Both the position numbers and the translations under genes were made by a program. From CAXBID01 sp049791475 (GTDB lineage: Bacteria > Bacteroidota > Bacteroidia > Flavobacteriales > Flavobacteriaceae), in NCBI GenBank assembly GCA_049791475.1, contig JBAQZZ010000242.1, forward strand, positions 1-17,850: a stretch of DNA of 17,850 bases, in the 5' to 3' direction. Under the pieces are notes generated by a model. That model was not told the origin of the DNA. It was given only the letters and a program-made list of their open reading frames with translations, and did no database searches. Of the stretch, positions 1 through 8,015 are shown one piece after another (the stretch's first letter is position 1; each line of letters begins with the position of its first letter).

Positions 1-1217
1 GAAATAGTATCATCAACTATCCGTTTCATTTCTGTTTTCTTCTTTTTATTTTTAACCTTATTTTCTATATAATGCTTTAAGGATGTTAAATATGGCCCAA
101 CACCATCATGAAGCTCTCTAGAGAGTCGTCGTCTTTCGTTTTCCAGACCATCCACAAGCATTCGTTTTGCAGTTATTCTACTATTCTCTTCATTATTTCT
201 AAACTCTATGAGTTTATCCCTCATGGCTATTAGACTTTTTCCTAAAAGATCATTAGAACTTTTTGGTTTGTAATTGGTATTCAAATTCATTTTACCTATG
301 GCATTAGAGAATTTCACCGCACCTTGCAAGGATGCTTTTAAATTATCTAAAGCATCAAACATTTCCTTAATTTCATTTGAATTTTTAATAAATTCATTGC
401 TTTGGTTATAATCGCCTTCTGCCATTACCTTTAGGCTCTTTTGCATGTTTTTGATTGGGTTAGTAATAATTCTTGTAAGGAAAAGCGATAGTATAACCGC
501 TACTAAAAATATGGCAAGAGTTAAACCTATGAGTCTTGACTTTAAGTTTTTCAAGGGTATTATAACCTCACTTACATCTATCTCAGATAGAATGACCAAC
601 TTGAGATTTGAAATCTTAATAAGACTATACACACTATATACATCTATACTCCTGTAATCCTTAAAAACACCCCTACCATTTACCCCTTTTAACGCATTCT
701 TTACGCCCTCTGTTTTAACTGACATCGTGTACGGGGTTTTATCTGGAAAAAAACGAGATTGAGATCGCATTCGATAATCTTCACCTACAAGATAGGATTC
801 TCCAGTTTCTCCCATTCCTGTTCGCTCAAGGAGTATTTTTTTTATTTTATTGTAATCTATGATTTTAATCTTAGTTCCTTTTTTAGAATTAGAAATAAAA
901 CCTATTGAGGTTATTTTATTAACATGATAGGATGTAAAATCATAAATTCCTTCCATATTTTTAATACTATCTGAAAGTATTAATGTTAAGCTGTCACTAT
1001 TTTGATACTGCGATTGGGAAGCCTGAAATGTATTCCATTCAGACTTTATTAAATTTTCAACTTGAATTTGTTTGAGTGTTTTAATGGAATTTAACTGCAG
1101 TAAAATACGATCGTTTAAAACTTTTGAGAACTGTTTATAGAAAGAAAAAGATAATACAGAAACAACTAATGCGATTAAACTATTAATTATAATCAGTATT
1201 AATGTTTTGATGTTCAT
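1..1217 (-). CDS. Cache-HAMP-HisKA_3 sensor histidine kinase, partial (C-terminus beyond left edge)
   Basis: I translated this strand by hand: the frame is open from an ATG at 1217 to the window edge, 405 codons, with an in-frame TGA a few codons upstream of the ATG. Residues about 4-24 are a membrane helix. About 25-227 form an extracytoplasmic sensor with the GxTGESYLVG signature of Cache domains (about 136-145), followed by an MRSxSRF stretch. A second helix spans about 228-248, then comes a HAMP-like linker and a charged helix. The dimerisation box RELHDGVG places the phospho-acceptor at His370, as in the HisKA_3 (NarL/DesK-type) family. The ATPase domain must lie left of the window. Such kinases normally phosphorylate a LuxR-type response regulator, probably encoded next to it outside the window. 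The ligand is unknown; Cache domains usually bind small molecules such as amino or carboxylic acids. Confidence 0.9.
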   Translation of the reverse strand, partial: MNIKTLILIIINSLIALVVSVLSFSFYKQFSKVLNDRILLQLNSIKTLKQIQVENLIKSEWNTFQASQSQYQNSDSLTLILSDSIKNMEGIYDFTSYHVNKITSIGFISNSKKGTKIKIIDYNKIKKILLERTGMGETGESYLVGEDYRMRSQSRFFPDKTPYTMSVKTEGVKNALKGVNGRGVFKDYRSIDVYSVYSLIKISNLKLVILSEIDVSEVIIPLKNLKSRLIGLTLAIFLVAVILSLFLTRIITNPIKNMQKSLKVMAEGDYNQSNEFIKNSNEIKEMFDALDNLKASLQGAVKFSNAIGKMNLNTNYKPKSSNDLLGKSLIAMRDKLIEFRNNEENSRITAKRMLVDGLENERRRLSRELHDGVGPYLTSLKHYIENKVKNKKKKTEMKRIVDDTI

Positions 1218-1354
1218 TAAAATCTCTTTAAAAAATCAAGATAAGATTTAATTTATATTACAGCAATAAGTATATTGATTTATATTTTACATTAATTTAC
1301 TTAACCTCTGATAACAGCTAACTGAACTAATTTTGAGATTTTTTTTATTATTTT
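1218..1354. other. A/T-rich intergenic region upstream of the sensor kinase
   Basis: This is 137 bp of A/T-rich sequence between the sensor kinase start and the end of the glnN-tail remnant. It must hold the kinase promoter, but I see no convincing TAnnTTTG box and no strong hairpin. Confidence 0.5.
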
Positions 1355-1494
1355 TTAACGTGTAAACAACAACTCTCTATACTTAGTTAACGGCCAAATT
1401 TCATCATCTACAAGTAATTCTAATTTATCGCAGTGGTAACGTATATCTTCAAATAAAGGTTTTACATGGTTACAATAGGCCAATGCTTTTTTAT
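1355..1494 (-). repeat. Direct repeat copy A: duplicated glnN 3' end
   Basis: Aligned without gaps to 5570-5709 (constant offset 4215), 135 of 140 positions agree. The differences are at 1355, 1358, 1373, 1385 and 1478, and every one is a third codon position with no amino-acid change (TAA versus TAG at the stop). Similarity ends abruptly at 1494/5709 on the purM side and just past the stop codon on the other side. Confidence 0.95.
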
Positions 1495-1621
1495 AAGTTG
1501 CTTGCACTAAATTTTCTAAACCAACAATAACATCACCTGCTTTTATGTTTGCATTATCAATTACGTCGCTGCGTTTCATTCTTGTGGTTACGGTAGAATC
1601 AGCGATAATTGTTTTAACCAA
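1355..1621 (-). pseudogene. Chimeric remnant: internal purM fragment fused to the glnN 3' end
   Basis: An 88-codon open frame runs from a TTG that directly follows an in-frame TAA, so it has no credible start and no upstream coding sequence. Residues 1-43 resemble an internal segment of Bacteroidetes-type PurM (phosphoribosylformylglycinamidine cyclo-ligase): key matches are TIIADSTVT, RMKRSDVIDNANI, GDVIVGL and QATY. The stretch between GDVIVGL and QATY, normally small residues plus Gly, reads ENLV and looks drifted. Residues 44-88 are identical to the last 45 residues of the glutamine synthetase III encoded at 5570-7756, including the position of the stop codon. Neither half keeps a complete fold or active site, so I call it a pseudogene rather than a functional small protein. 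The PurM assignment is from memory of the family; the GlnN match is seen directly in this window. Confidence 0.8.
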
Positions 1622-1837
1622 TTAGAATTGAATAGTTTCTGTAGGTTTTCTTTTTTGACTTTATCAGAAAAAAACAATAGATTTATTCAGTGCTTTATAG
1701 TTATCAAAAAACTGTATCTTTTTCTAATCAATTAAAACTATTATTAATAAACATGTGTAGTCTTACTCTGTTGTAAAAAATCGACATCCCAAAACCTAAT
1801 GGGTTTATGTAAATACTTGGCTACTATAAATTATTGT
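1622..1837. other. Intergenic region upstream of the hybrid kinase
   Basis: This is 216 bp of A/T-rich sequence with no gene and no continuation of the purM similarity in any frame I checked. A small inverted repeat, AAACC at 1792-1796 with GGTTT at 1802-1806, overlaps an alternative upstream ATG at 1799 and argues weakly against that start. No clear promoter box was recognised. Confidence 0.4.
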
Positions 1838-4612
1838 ATGAAAACAGTTTTTACGTTTGTTTTTACGCTATTCCTTTTGAATGCTTGTTTGGCTCAAAAA
1901 GAAAAGGATTCCCTTTTTGAAATTTGGCACACCGAGACGCTTCATGATTCCATAAGATTTGAAGCCATGACAAATTTAATTGAAGATTATTACCTATTTA
2001 CAAAAACAGATAGTGCACTTGTTTTAGGAAAGCAAATGCTTGATTTAGCTAAAAAGAAAAACAGCAATCAATTTCAAATTGATGCTAATATTTTAATGGG
2101 TAAAGCCTATCGCTCTGGAGATTTATATTTGAAATATGACGACTACATTAATGCTTTTAAATCATTACAAAAATCTCAAAAACACTACAGAGAATTAGGA
2201 GATAGGTTGAATGAAGGTTGGAGCGCTACCTACCAGGGTTTCATATTTCAAACATTAGGTGATTTTAAAGAAGCTGAAAAGCACCATTTAGAACATTTGC
2301 GATTGAGTGAAAAATATGGAATTAAACGGAGTATTTCTGGAGCCAATGGAAATTTAGGCAACGTTTACAGTAAAATGGGTGATATTCCAAAATCTATAAA
2401 ACATTGGAAGGAAGCTATTAGAATATCCAAAGAAATTGGCCTTGATGAATATGCTACAGTTGGAACCGGCTACCTGCTTTCACTTTATATAAAGGAGAAA
2501 CAATACCCTGAAGCTATTAAATATTTAAATGAATATAAAACAGTTACTCAACAATTTGCTATTCCAAAATATTCAAGGAATTTTGCAATGGATATTCATT
2601 TATGGCAGTGTCAAATTGATTTTGGGTTAAAAAAATATAACAAAGCTTTAAAAGAATGTGAAGCTTGTTTAAAAATTCATAAAGCTAATAATTGGAATCC
2701 CGAGTCTGATCTTCTAAAAAGTCTTTACGAGATTAATAAAGAATTAAATCGACCTGGAATAGCTCTTGACTACTATGAAAAGTATCAAACTTTAATAAAT
2801 GATAAAAAAGAAGATAAGGCCAGAACAGAAATTCAAAATATACTTTTTAACAATCAATTTGTTGCAGATAGTATTGCTCAAGTGAAAGAAAAAGAGTTAC
2901 TGAATATGGCTTATGAAGAAGGTCTGCTAAAAAAGAATCGAGAGAAGAATCTGTTTTTAATTATTGGGTTGTTGGTGTTATTAATTGCTGGTGCTTATTT
3001 TCTAATCACCAGAAGAATTACAGCTAACGAGAGTAAAAGACTGAAAGAGATTAACCAGCTAAAAAATTCGTTATTCACCAATATTACACATGAATTTAGA
3101 ACACCGCTTACCGTTATAAAAGGGATGACAAGTAATATTAAACTAGATTTAAATAATAAAAAATACAACCACCTTGAAAATGCGTTAGAGATAATTGATA
3201 GAAATAGTGATGGTTTACTAAATTTAATAAATGAAATGTTAGATTTAGCTAAGATTGAAAGTGGTCATGTAGAATTACATTTAGTACAAGTTGATAGTAT
3301 TCCTTTTACCAAATATTTAACTCAAAGTTTTCAATCACTGGCTGAAGAAAAGCATATTGATTTTTCATTAGACTGTAAATTAGAGCATCTTAACATGGAT
3401 TTAGATGTGAATAAATTCACAGCCATTGTTACTAATTTAATTTCTAACGCCATTAAATTCACACCTCAACAAGGTAAAGTTGAAGTTTGTATTCAAAAAG
3501 TTCAGAAAAAAAATACATTCTATTTTTTACTTAAAGTGAAGGATAGTGGCTTAGGAATCTCAAAAGAAGAACAGCTACATATTTTCGATAAATTTTATCA
3601 AGTAGATAACTCATCATCCAAACTTGAGAAAGGATCAGGTATAGGATTAGCGCTCGCCAAAGAGTTTGCTGAATTAATGCATGGATTTATACTTGTAGAA
3701 AGCACACTCGGGAAAGGTAGTTTGTTTAGTGTTAAAATTCCTATTACAAATCATGCAAATCAATTAGATAATTCTGAATTAATTTCAAAATCAACTGTTT
3801 CAAAGTCCAATAGTAAACCAATTCTAAAAGATGGTAATCTATTACCTGATGAGTCTCAAAAAAATCTCCCTTTAGTTCTTATAGTAGAAGATAATATAGA
3901 TGTGGCACATTATATTAAAACCTGCTTACAAGGAAACTATCAAATTTTTCATGCGCCTAACGGAAGGATAGGAATAGAAATGGCACTTGAAAAAATACCA
4001 GATATTATTATTAGCGATGTAATGATGCCAGAAAAAGATGGTTTTGAAGTTTGCAAAAAACTAAAAACAGACGAACTTACTAACCATATCCCAATAATTA
4101 TGCTTACCGCAAAAGCTACTTTTGAAGATAGACTAACTGGACTCTCTCATGGTGCCGATGCCTATTTAATAAAACCATTTAAGAAAGAAGAATTATTAAC
4201 ACGTATTGACCAGTTAATTCTTTTACGAAAAAAAATGTTGAGTAAGTTTGAAAAAACAGGAATAGAAAGACTTCTTCACAAAAACATTAAAAACTCAGAA
4301 ACAAAATTCCTTAATAAAATTATAACTGCTATTCATGATAATATAACTCAGGCTGAATTTGGACCTTTGGAATTATCCATAGAATTGGGTTTAAGTGAAT
4401 CGCAACTTTACAGAAAATTAAAAGCTACTAGCGGAAAATCTACTGCGCTATTTATTAGGTCTATTAAGATTCAAAAAGGAAAAGAATTACTCCAAACTAC
4501 TGATAAAACAATTTCTGAAATTGCTTACGAAGTTGGGTTTAACGACCCGTCTTATTTTAGTCGTGCATTTAAAGAAGAATTTGGTCTTCCTCCTAGTGAA
4601 ATATCTAAGTAA
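1838..4612 (+). CDS. TPR hybrid two-component regulator (histidine kinase-REC-AraC HTH)
   Basis: This single-polypeptide signalling protein of 924 aa counts from the ATG at 1838. I prefer that start because it opens a clean signal peptide (MKTVFTFVF... cleaved near ACLA/Q); the ATG at 1799 adds 13 residues in front. After the signal come TPR-like helical repeats over about residues 30-320, then a coiled stretch and one membrane helix (about 372-390), so the TPR sensor is probably periplasmic. The cytoplasmic part has a HisKA box (THEFRTPLT, His418), HATPase motifs NLISNAIKFTP, DSGLGIS and GSGIGLALA, a receiver domain with VEDN and phospho-acceptor Asp727 in ISDVMMPEKDG, and a C-terminal AraC-type DNA-binding domain with both helix-turn-helix units. 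All key residues are present. It lacks the Reg_prop/Y_Y_Y sensor of polysaccharide-utilisation HTCS regulators, so its ligand is not predictable. The lipoprotein gene downstream is a candidate target. Confidence 0.93.
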   Translation: MKTVFTFVFTLFLLNACLAQKEKDSLFEIWHTETLHDSIRFEAMTNLIEDYYLFTKTDSALVLGKQMLDLAKKKNSNQFQIDANILMGKAYRSGDLYLKYDDYINAFKSLQKSQKHYRELGDRLNEGWSATYQGFIFQTLGDFKEAEKHHLEHLRLSEKYGIKRSISGANGNLGNVYSKMGDIPKSIKHWKEAIRISKEIGLDEYATVGTGYLLSLYIKEKQYPEAIKYLNEYKTVTQQFAIPKYSRNFAMDIHLWQCQIDFGLKKYNKALKECEACLKIHKANNWNPESDLLKSLYEINKELNRPGIALDYYEKYQTLINDKKEDKARTEIQNILFNNQFVADSIAQVKEKELLNMAYEEGLLKKNREKNLFLIIGLLVLLIAGAYFLITRRITANESKRLKEINQLKNSLFTNITHEFRTPLTVIKGMTSNIKLDLNNKKYNHLENALEIIDRNSDGLLNLINEMLDLAKIESGHVELHLVQVDSIPFTKYLTQSFQSLAEEKHIDFSLDCKLEHLNMDLDVNKFTAIVTNLISNAIKFTPQQGKVEVCIQKVQKKNTFYFLLKVKDSGLGISKEEQLHIFDKFYQVDNSSSKLEKGSGIGLALAKEFAELMHGFILVESTLGKGSLFSVKIPITNHANQLDNSELISKSTVSKSNSKPILKDGNLLPDESQKNLPLVLIVEDNIDVAHYIKTCLQGNYQIFHAPNGRIGIEMALEKIPDIIISDVMMPEKDGFEVCKKLKTDELTNHIPIIMLTAKATFEDRLTGLSHGADAYLIKPFKKEELLTRIDQLILLRKKMLSKFEKTGIERLLHKNIKNSETKFLNKIITAIHDNITQAEFGPLELSIELGLSESQLYRKLKATSGKSTALFIRSIKIQKGKELLQTTDKTISEIAYEVGFNDPSYFSRAFKEEFGLPPSEISK

Positions 4613-4697
4613 TACAGTATAAGATCTCATCAATTAGATTCACGTTTTTATAATAAAAACCTACCAATCTTTCATAATATTTCAAAACAGTCCTAGG

Positions 4698-4728
4698 TTT
4701 TGAAGAAATAGTACAAGCCATATTTTGG
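4698..4728 (+). promoter_or_regulatory. Candidate Bacteroidetes-type promoter for the NTF2-like lipoprotein
   Basis: A TTTTG at 4698-4702 and a TATTTTGG at 4721-4728 are separated by 18 bp. This fits the Bacteroidetes -33 TTG / -7 TAnnTTTG pattern with one mismatch in the -7 box. It would give a leader of about 55 nt before the ATG at 4791. Confidence 0.35.
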
Positions 4729-4790
4729 CGTATTATAGAAGTTTGTACTGTAATCAAAAACAGTTTTTTTAAACCTTTAAATTTTATATT

Positions 4791-5285
4791 ATGAAATCAA
4801 GATCAACATTTGCAAGTATTATTTTTTTAGTATTTTTTGTAACAAGCTGCTCTCCTCAAGAAGACACAAATACTATAGACCTTATTAATGATGAATTTCC
4901 TGAAGCACAACAAGAAGTTATGGAAACCTTCGGAGCGATTGCCCAAAGTATAAAAGATGGTGATTTGGATAAGCTAATTTCTTTTCATGCTTACGGACCA
5001 AAATTTACCGAATTCAAAAATGGAGAGCCACGTAATGGTGGTGTAGCAAATGAAGCACACGAACGTAATGTATTCGGTTCTGTAACCAATGTAGTGAAAT
5101 TTGATGCAAAAGATTTGAAAATTGCTGTTTATGGAGATGTGGCTAACCTCACTTTTCATTCCGATTTCCAATTGATGTTTGAAGAAGACCTTGTAGTTGT
5201 CAACGATCAAATTACATTACTTTTTGTCAAAACTGATAATGGTTGGAAAATGGTTCATGAGCATCATTCGCCATTAAACAAATAA
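4791..5285 (+). CDS. NTF2-like (SnoaL/DUF4440-type) lipoprotein
   Basis: This is a 164-aa protein with a lipoprotein signal peptide: a hydrophobic stretch ending in the lipobox VTSC with the acylated Cys at residue 20, followed by an acidic linker, so it is likely membrane-anchored in the periplasm or at the surface. The mature part (about 33-164) has the pattern of the NTF2/SnoaL cone fold: a starting helix (EAQQEVMETFGAIAQSIKDGD), a substitution-tolerant middle, and C-terminal beta strands ending in NGWKMVHEHHSPL, the typical last strand of these domains. Members include isomerases, polyketide cyclases and many binding proteins, so no reaction can be assigned. It lies 178 bp after the hybrid regulator on the same strand, with its own candidate promoter and a terminator behind it, so it may be controlled by that regulator rather than co-transcribed. 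Confidence 0.85.
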   Translation: MKSRSTFASIIFLVFFVTSCSPQEDTNTIDLINDEFPEAQQEVMETFGAIAQSIKDGDLDKLISFHAYGPKFTEFKNGEPRNGGVANEAHERNVFGSVTNVVKFDAKDLKIAVYGDVANLTFHSDFQLMFEEDLVVVNDQITLLFVKTDNGWKMVHEHHSPLNK

Positions 5286-5291
5286 ATTAAG

Positions 5292-5327
5292 TATTAGCGA
5301 TTTGAGTTTTAACTTGAATCGCTAATA
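5292..5327 (+). terminator. Hairpin terminator after the lipoprotein gene
   Basis: The arms TATTAGCGATT (5292-5302) and AATCGCTAATA (5317-5327) are perfectly complementary over 11 bp, and the stem extends inward with G-T and Watson-Crick pairs. The sequence after it is T-rich (TTCTTTGTTTTG). It begins 6 bp after the lipoprotein stop codon. Confidence 0.75.
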
Positions 5328-5569
5328 TTCTTTGTTTTGTAAATTTCTTTTGGTAATCTGAATGGTTATTTTTTTTAAATGCAACTACCTTTAATTAAAC
5401 CCTCAAGCTAAAAGCGTTAAGTATTGAAACGGCATTCTTTCTAAACTTGAAAAGCTAAGATAATGGTGAGAAATAGAATTTAACAGACTCACCGTCTTCC
5501 ATCCTTTGTAAGGATGTTTTAAAAAAGATATAGTAGAAAGCCCGACCCCTTGAGAACTCCCAATAAATA
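5328..5569. other. Gene-free interval between convergent lipoprotein gene and glnN
   Basis: No coding sequence was found in these 242 bp. There are two modest inverted repeats: GGTGAG (5465-5470) with CTCACC (5488-5493), and CATCCT (5500-5505) with AGGATG (5511-5516) followed by TTTT on the plus strand. The second is a weak terminator candidate for plus-strand transcription only; it does not have a U-tract for glnN, which reads the other way. Confidence 0.5.
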
Positions 5570-5709
5570 CTATCGTGTAAACAACAATTCTCTATACTTC
5601 GTTAACGGCCAAATTTCATCATCTACAAGTAATTCTAATTTATCGCAGTGGTAACGTATATCTTCAAATAAAGGTTTTACATGGTTACAATAAGCCAATG
5701 CTTTTTTAT
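5570..5709 (-). repeat. Direct repeat copy B: 3' end of intact glnN
   Basis: This is the partner of 1355-1494 (135 of 140 identical). It encodes the last 45 residues and the TAG stop of the complete glutamine synthetase III. The two copies bracket a 4.1-kb stretch with the hybrid regulator and the lipoprotein gene. Confidence 0.95.
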
Positions 5710-7756
5710 CGATATCGCTTATGGCATTTGCAGTTCTGCGTTCATTAATCATTTTGGTTACATTAATATGTATCCCTTCAATGTGGCTAGATATTTCTTC
5801 AATTAAATTGATTTGTTCTTTAGCTAAGCTTTCAAATTTCTTATCAAAAATCTCCTTCAAACCTCTTACATTTTCAATTAAAATATTCTGATATTTAACG
5901 GCTGTTGGAACTATATGATTTCGAGCAATATCGCCTAAAACCCGACCTTCTATTTGAATATGCATGCTATACGCTTCCATTTCAACTTCATAACGTGCTT
6001 GGTTTTCAATTTTAGTCATCACATTCATTTCTTCAAACAACGCAATAGCTTTTTCTGAAATTTTAGCTTTTAAAGCTTCGGGCGTGGTTTTATTATTACT
6101 TAAACCTCGCTTTTTTGCTTCTTTTTCCCAAGCTTCACCATAGCCATTTCCTTCAAATAAAATAGCTCTTGATGATTTTATATATTCTCTTAAAACATTA
6201 AAAACAGCTTCATCCTTTTTTAAATCTTTTTTATCTATTAAAATATCTACTTCAATCTTAAAATCTTTTAATTGTTTGGCTACAATAGTGTTTAAAACCG
6301 TCATTGGTTTTCCGCAATTTGCAGTTGAACCTACAGCTCTAAATTCAAATTTATTGCCAGTAAATGCAAAAGGCGAGGTTCTATTTCTATCTGTATTATC
6401 TAGTAAAACATCAGGTATTTTACCAATTACATTTAACTTAAGCTCTGTTTTTTCTTGAGGTGATAATTTCCCTTTTGTAACACCTTCTAACTCTGCTAAA
6501 ACCTTTGTAAGTTGCTTACCAATAAATACAGACATAATTGCTGGCGGTGCTTCATTTGCACCTAATCTATGGTCGTTACTGGCTGATGCTATTGCTGCTC
6601 TTAGTAAAGCTTCATTTTCATGAACTGCCTTAATCGTATTTATAAAAAAGGTTAAAAACTGTAAATTACTCATTGGCGTTTTTCCAGGTTGTAATAAATT
6701 AACTCCAGTATCTGTAGATAACGACCAATTGTTATGTTTCCCAGAACCGTTTATTCCAGCAAATGGTTTTTCATGTAGTAAAACTTTAAAATTATGTTTT
6801 GATGCTACACGCCCCATAATATCCATGAGTAACGAATTATGGTCGACCGCTAAATTTGCTTCTTCATAAATAGGTGCTAATTCAAACTGGTTAGGTGCTA
6901 CTTCATTATGTCTTGTTTTTACTGGAATACCTAAAAGCATGCACTCGGTTTCTAAATCTCGCATAAAATTTAGAGCTCTATTTGGTATGGCTCCAAAATA
7001 ATGATCGTCAAGTTGTTGGCCTTTAGCAGGAGAATGTCCCAAAAGTGTCCTACCTGTTAAAGTAAGATCGGGTCTACTGGCTACCAACATTTTATCTACC
7101 AAAAAATATTCCTGTTCCCATCCAAGGGAAGACGTTACTTTCTTTACATTTTTATCAAAATATTTACAAACCTCGGTAGCCGTATTATCAATGGCGTGTA
7201 ATGCTCTTAAAAGGGGTGTTTTATAATCTAAAGCTTCGCCTGTGTAAGCCACAAAAATAGTAGGAATACACAATGTTGTTCCATAAATAAATGCTGGAGA
7301 TGATGGATCCCAAGCTGTATATCCTCTGGCTTCAAAGGTATTTCTGATGCCACCACTTGGAAAGCTTGATGCATCAGGCTCTTGTTGAACTAATTGGCTG
7401 CCTCCAAATTTTTCAATAGCCATACCATGCTCAATAGTTTCAAAAAAAGCATCATGTTTTTCGGCAGTTACACCTGTTAATGGCTGAAACCAGTGTGTAT
7501 AATGGGTAACACCTTTTGAGAGCGCCCAATCTTTCATTGAAGATGCTACTTGGTCGGCAACACTTCTATCTATTTTTTTACCATGCTTTACAGCATTTAC
7601 AACACCCTTAAACGCATCTTTGGTTAAGTATTGGCGCATCGTGTTTTCATTAAACACATTGGTTCCAAAAAGTTCTGAACGACGTACCGTTTCTTCTACA
7701 TGAATTGGTTTATAAGCTAATGATTCTTTTATGGCCTGAAATCTTAATGTCGACAT
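5570..7756 (-). CDS. glnN: Glutamine synthetase type III
   Basis: This 728-aa enzyme makes glutamine from glutamate, ammonia and ATP in the cytoplasm. Its length fits the large GS III family, about twice GS II. The ATG at 7756 (MSTLRFQAIKE) is the family's usual start; the 9-codon longer version begins with TTG inside a promoter-like box and is unlikely. Recognisable family features include THWFQPLTG and KHDAFF near the N-terminus, the metal-binding GWEQEYF motif (about 212-218), RHNEVAPNQFE, the ATP-loop-like INGSGKHNNWS, and NRTSPFAFTGNKFEFRAVGS, followed by the GS III-specific helical C-terminal extension. Its last 45 codons are duplicated in the remnant at 1355-1494. It is divergent from the type II glnA, and expression is probably tuned to nitrogen supply from the shared 259-bp region, though no operator could be identified. 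Confidence 0.97.
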   Translation of the reverse strand: MSTLRFQAIKESLAYKPIHVEETVRRSELFGTNVFNENTMRQYLTKDAFKGVVNAVKHGKKIDRSVADQVASSMKDWALSKGVTHYTHWFQPLTGVTAEKHDAFFETIEHGMAIEKFGGSQLVQQEPDASSFPSGGIRNTFEARGYTAWDPSSPAFIYGTTLCIPTIFVAYTGEALDYKTPLLRALHAIDNTATEVCKYFDKNVKKVTSSLGWEQEYFLVDKMLVASRPDLTLTGRTLLGHSPAKGQQLDDHYFGAIPNRALNFMRDLETECMLLGIPVKTRHNEVAPNQFELAPIYEEANLAVDHNSLLMDIMGRVASKHNFKVLLHEKPFAGINGSGKHNNWSLSTDTGVNLLQPGKTPMSNLQFLTFFINTIKAVHENEALLRAAIASASNDHRLGANEAPPAIMSVFIGKQLTKVLAELEGVTKGKLSPQEKTELKLNVIGKIPDVLLDNTDRNRTSPFAFTGNKFEFRAVGSTANCGKPMTVLNTIVAKQLKDFKIEVDILIDKKDLKKDEAVFNVLREYIKSSRAILFEGNGYGEAWEKEAKKRGLSNNKTTPEALKAKISEKAIALFEEMNVMTKIENQARYEVEMEAYSMHIQIEGRVLGDIARNHIVPTAVKYQNILIENVRGLKEIFDKKFESLAKEQINLIEEISSHIEGIHINVTKMINERRTANAISDIDKKALAYCNHVKPLFEDIRYHCDKLELLVDDEIWPLTKYRELLFTR

Positions 7757-7780
7757 TTTAATTTTATTTAGTTTGTATGA

Positions 7781-7788
7781 CAAAAATA
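7781..7788 (-). promoter_or_regulatory. -7 box candidate for glnN
   Basis: Read on the minus strand this is TATTTTTG, an exact match to the Bacteroidetes TAnnTTTG -7 element. It would give a leader of roughly 18 nt to the ATG at 7756. A TTG lies upstream but only 14 bp away, shorter than the usual spacing, so the -33 part is weak. Confidence 0.4.
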
Positions 7789-7967
7789 GCTACCTAAAAC
7801 TACAAATTGTCATAATGAGTGAAATTTATTATTAACATTTTTTCAGTTTTCATGTAAAAAAATAAGCTTTTTTTTAAATAAACCCCAAATAAATAGGGTA
7901 TAAATAAAAATATGTGAGATGTTTATTAAAACACCCCCATTAAATTTCTAGTATCTACATAATAATA

Positions 7968-7975
7968 TATATTTG
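7968..7975 (+). promoter_or_regulatory. -7 box candidate for glnA
   Basis: TATATTTG matches TAnnTTTG exactly and would start transcription about 35 nt before the ATG at 8016. No clear TTG is seen at the -33 position, which may mean that an activator is needed. Confidence 0.4.
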
Positions 7976-8015
7976 TTAGATTAACATTTAGTATCTTATT
8001 TATAAAATATTTATT

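Larger units (their letters stand above)
7757..8015. promoter_or_regulatory. Divergent glnN/glnA control region
   Basis: This very A/T-rich interval lies between two divergent glutamine synthetase genes. It contains one -7-like box facing each gene. An ACCC...GGGT inverted pair lies near 7882-7899, and long A and T tracts occur around 7857-7880. These are possible bending or regulator sites, but no known nitrogen operator is recognisable. Confidence 0.6.

Noticed and set aside
445..657. Plus-strand frame of 70 codons
   Set aside because: It lies antisense inside the well-supported sensor kinase coding sequence and has no recognisable features.
1355..1621. The 88-codon frame as a functional small protein
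   Set aside because: It starts with TTG right after a stop codon, has no promoter or upstream ATG, and consists of pieces of two other genes without a complete domain.
1838..4612. Classical polysaccharide-utilisation HTCS regulator
   Set aside because: The N-terminal part is TPR-like rather than Reg_prop/Y_Y_Y, and no SusC/SusD or glycoside hydrolase genes are in the window.
4974..5210. Minus-strand frame of 78 codons
   Set aside because: It is antisense to the NTF2-like lipoprotein gene and has no domain or signal.
5500..5520. Hairpin CATCCT/AGGATG with TTTT as the glnN terminator
   Set aside because: The T-tract follows on the plus strand, whereas glnN is read on the minus strand; the stem is only 6 bp.
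1355..5709. Composite transposon or insertion sequence
   Set aside because: The repeats are coding tails of glnN, lack terminal inverted repeats, and no transposase or integrase lies between them.
6276..6458. Plus-strand frame of 60 codons
   Set aside because: It is antisense within glnN, with no independent support.
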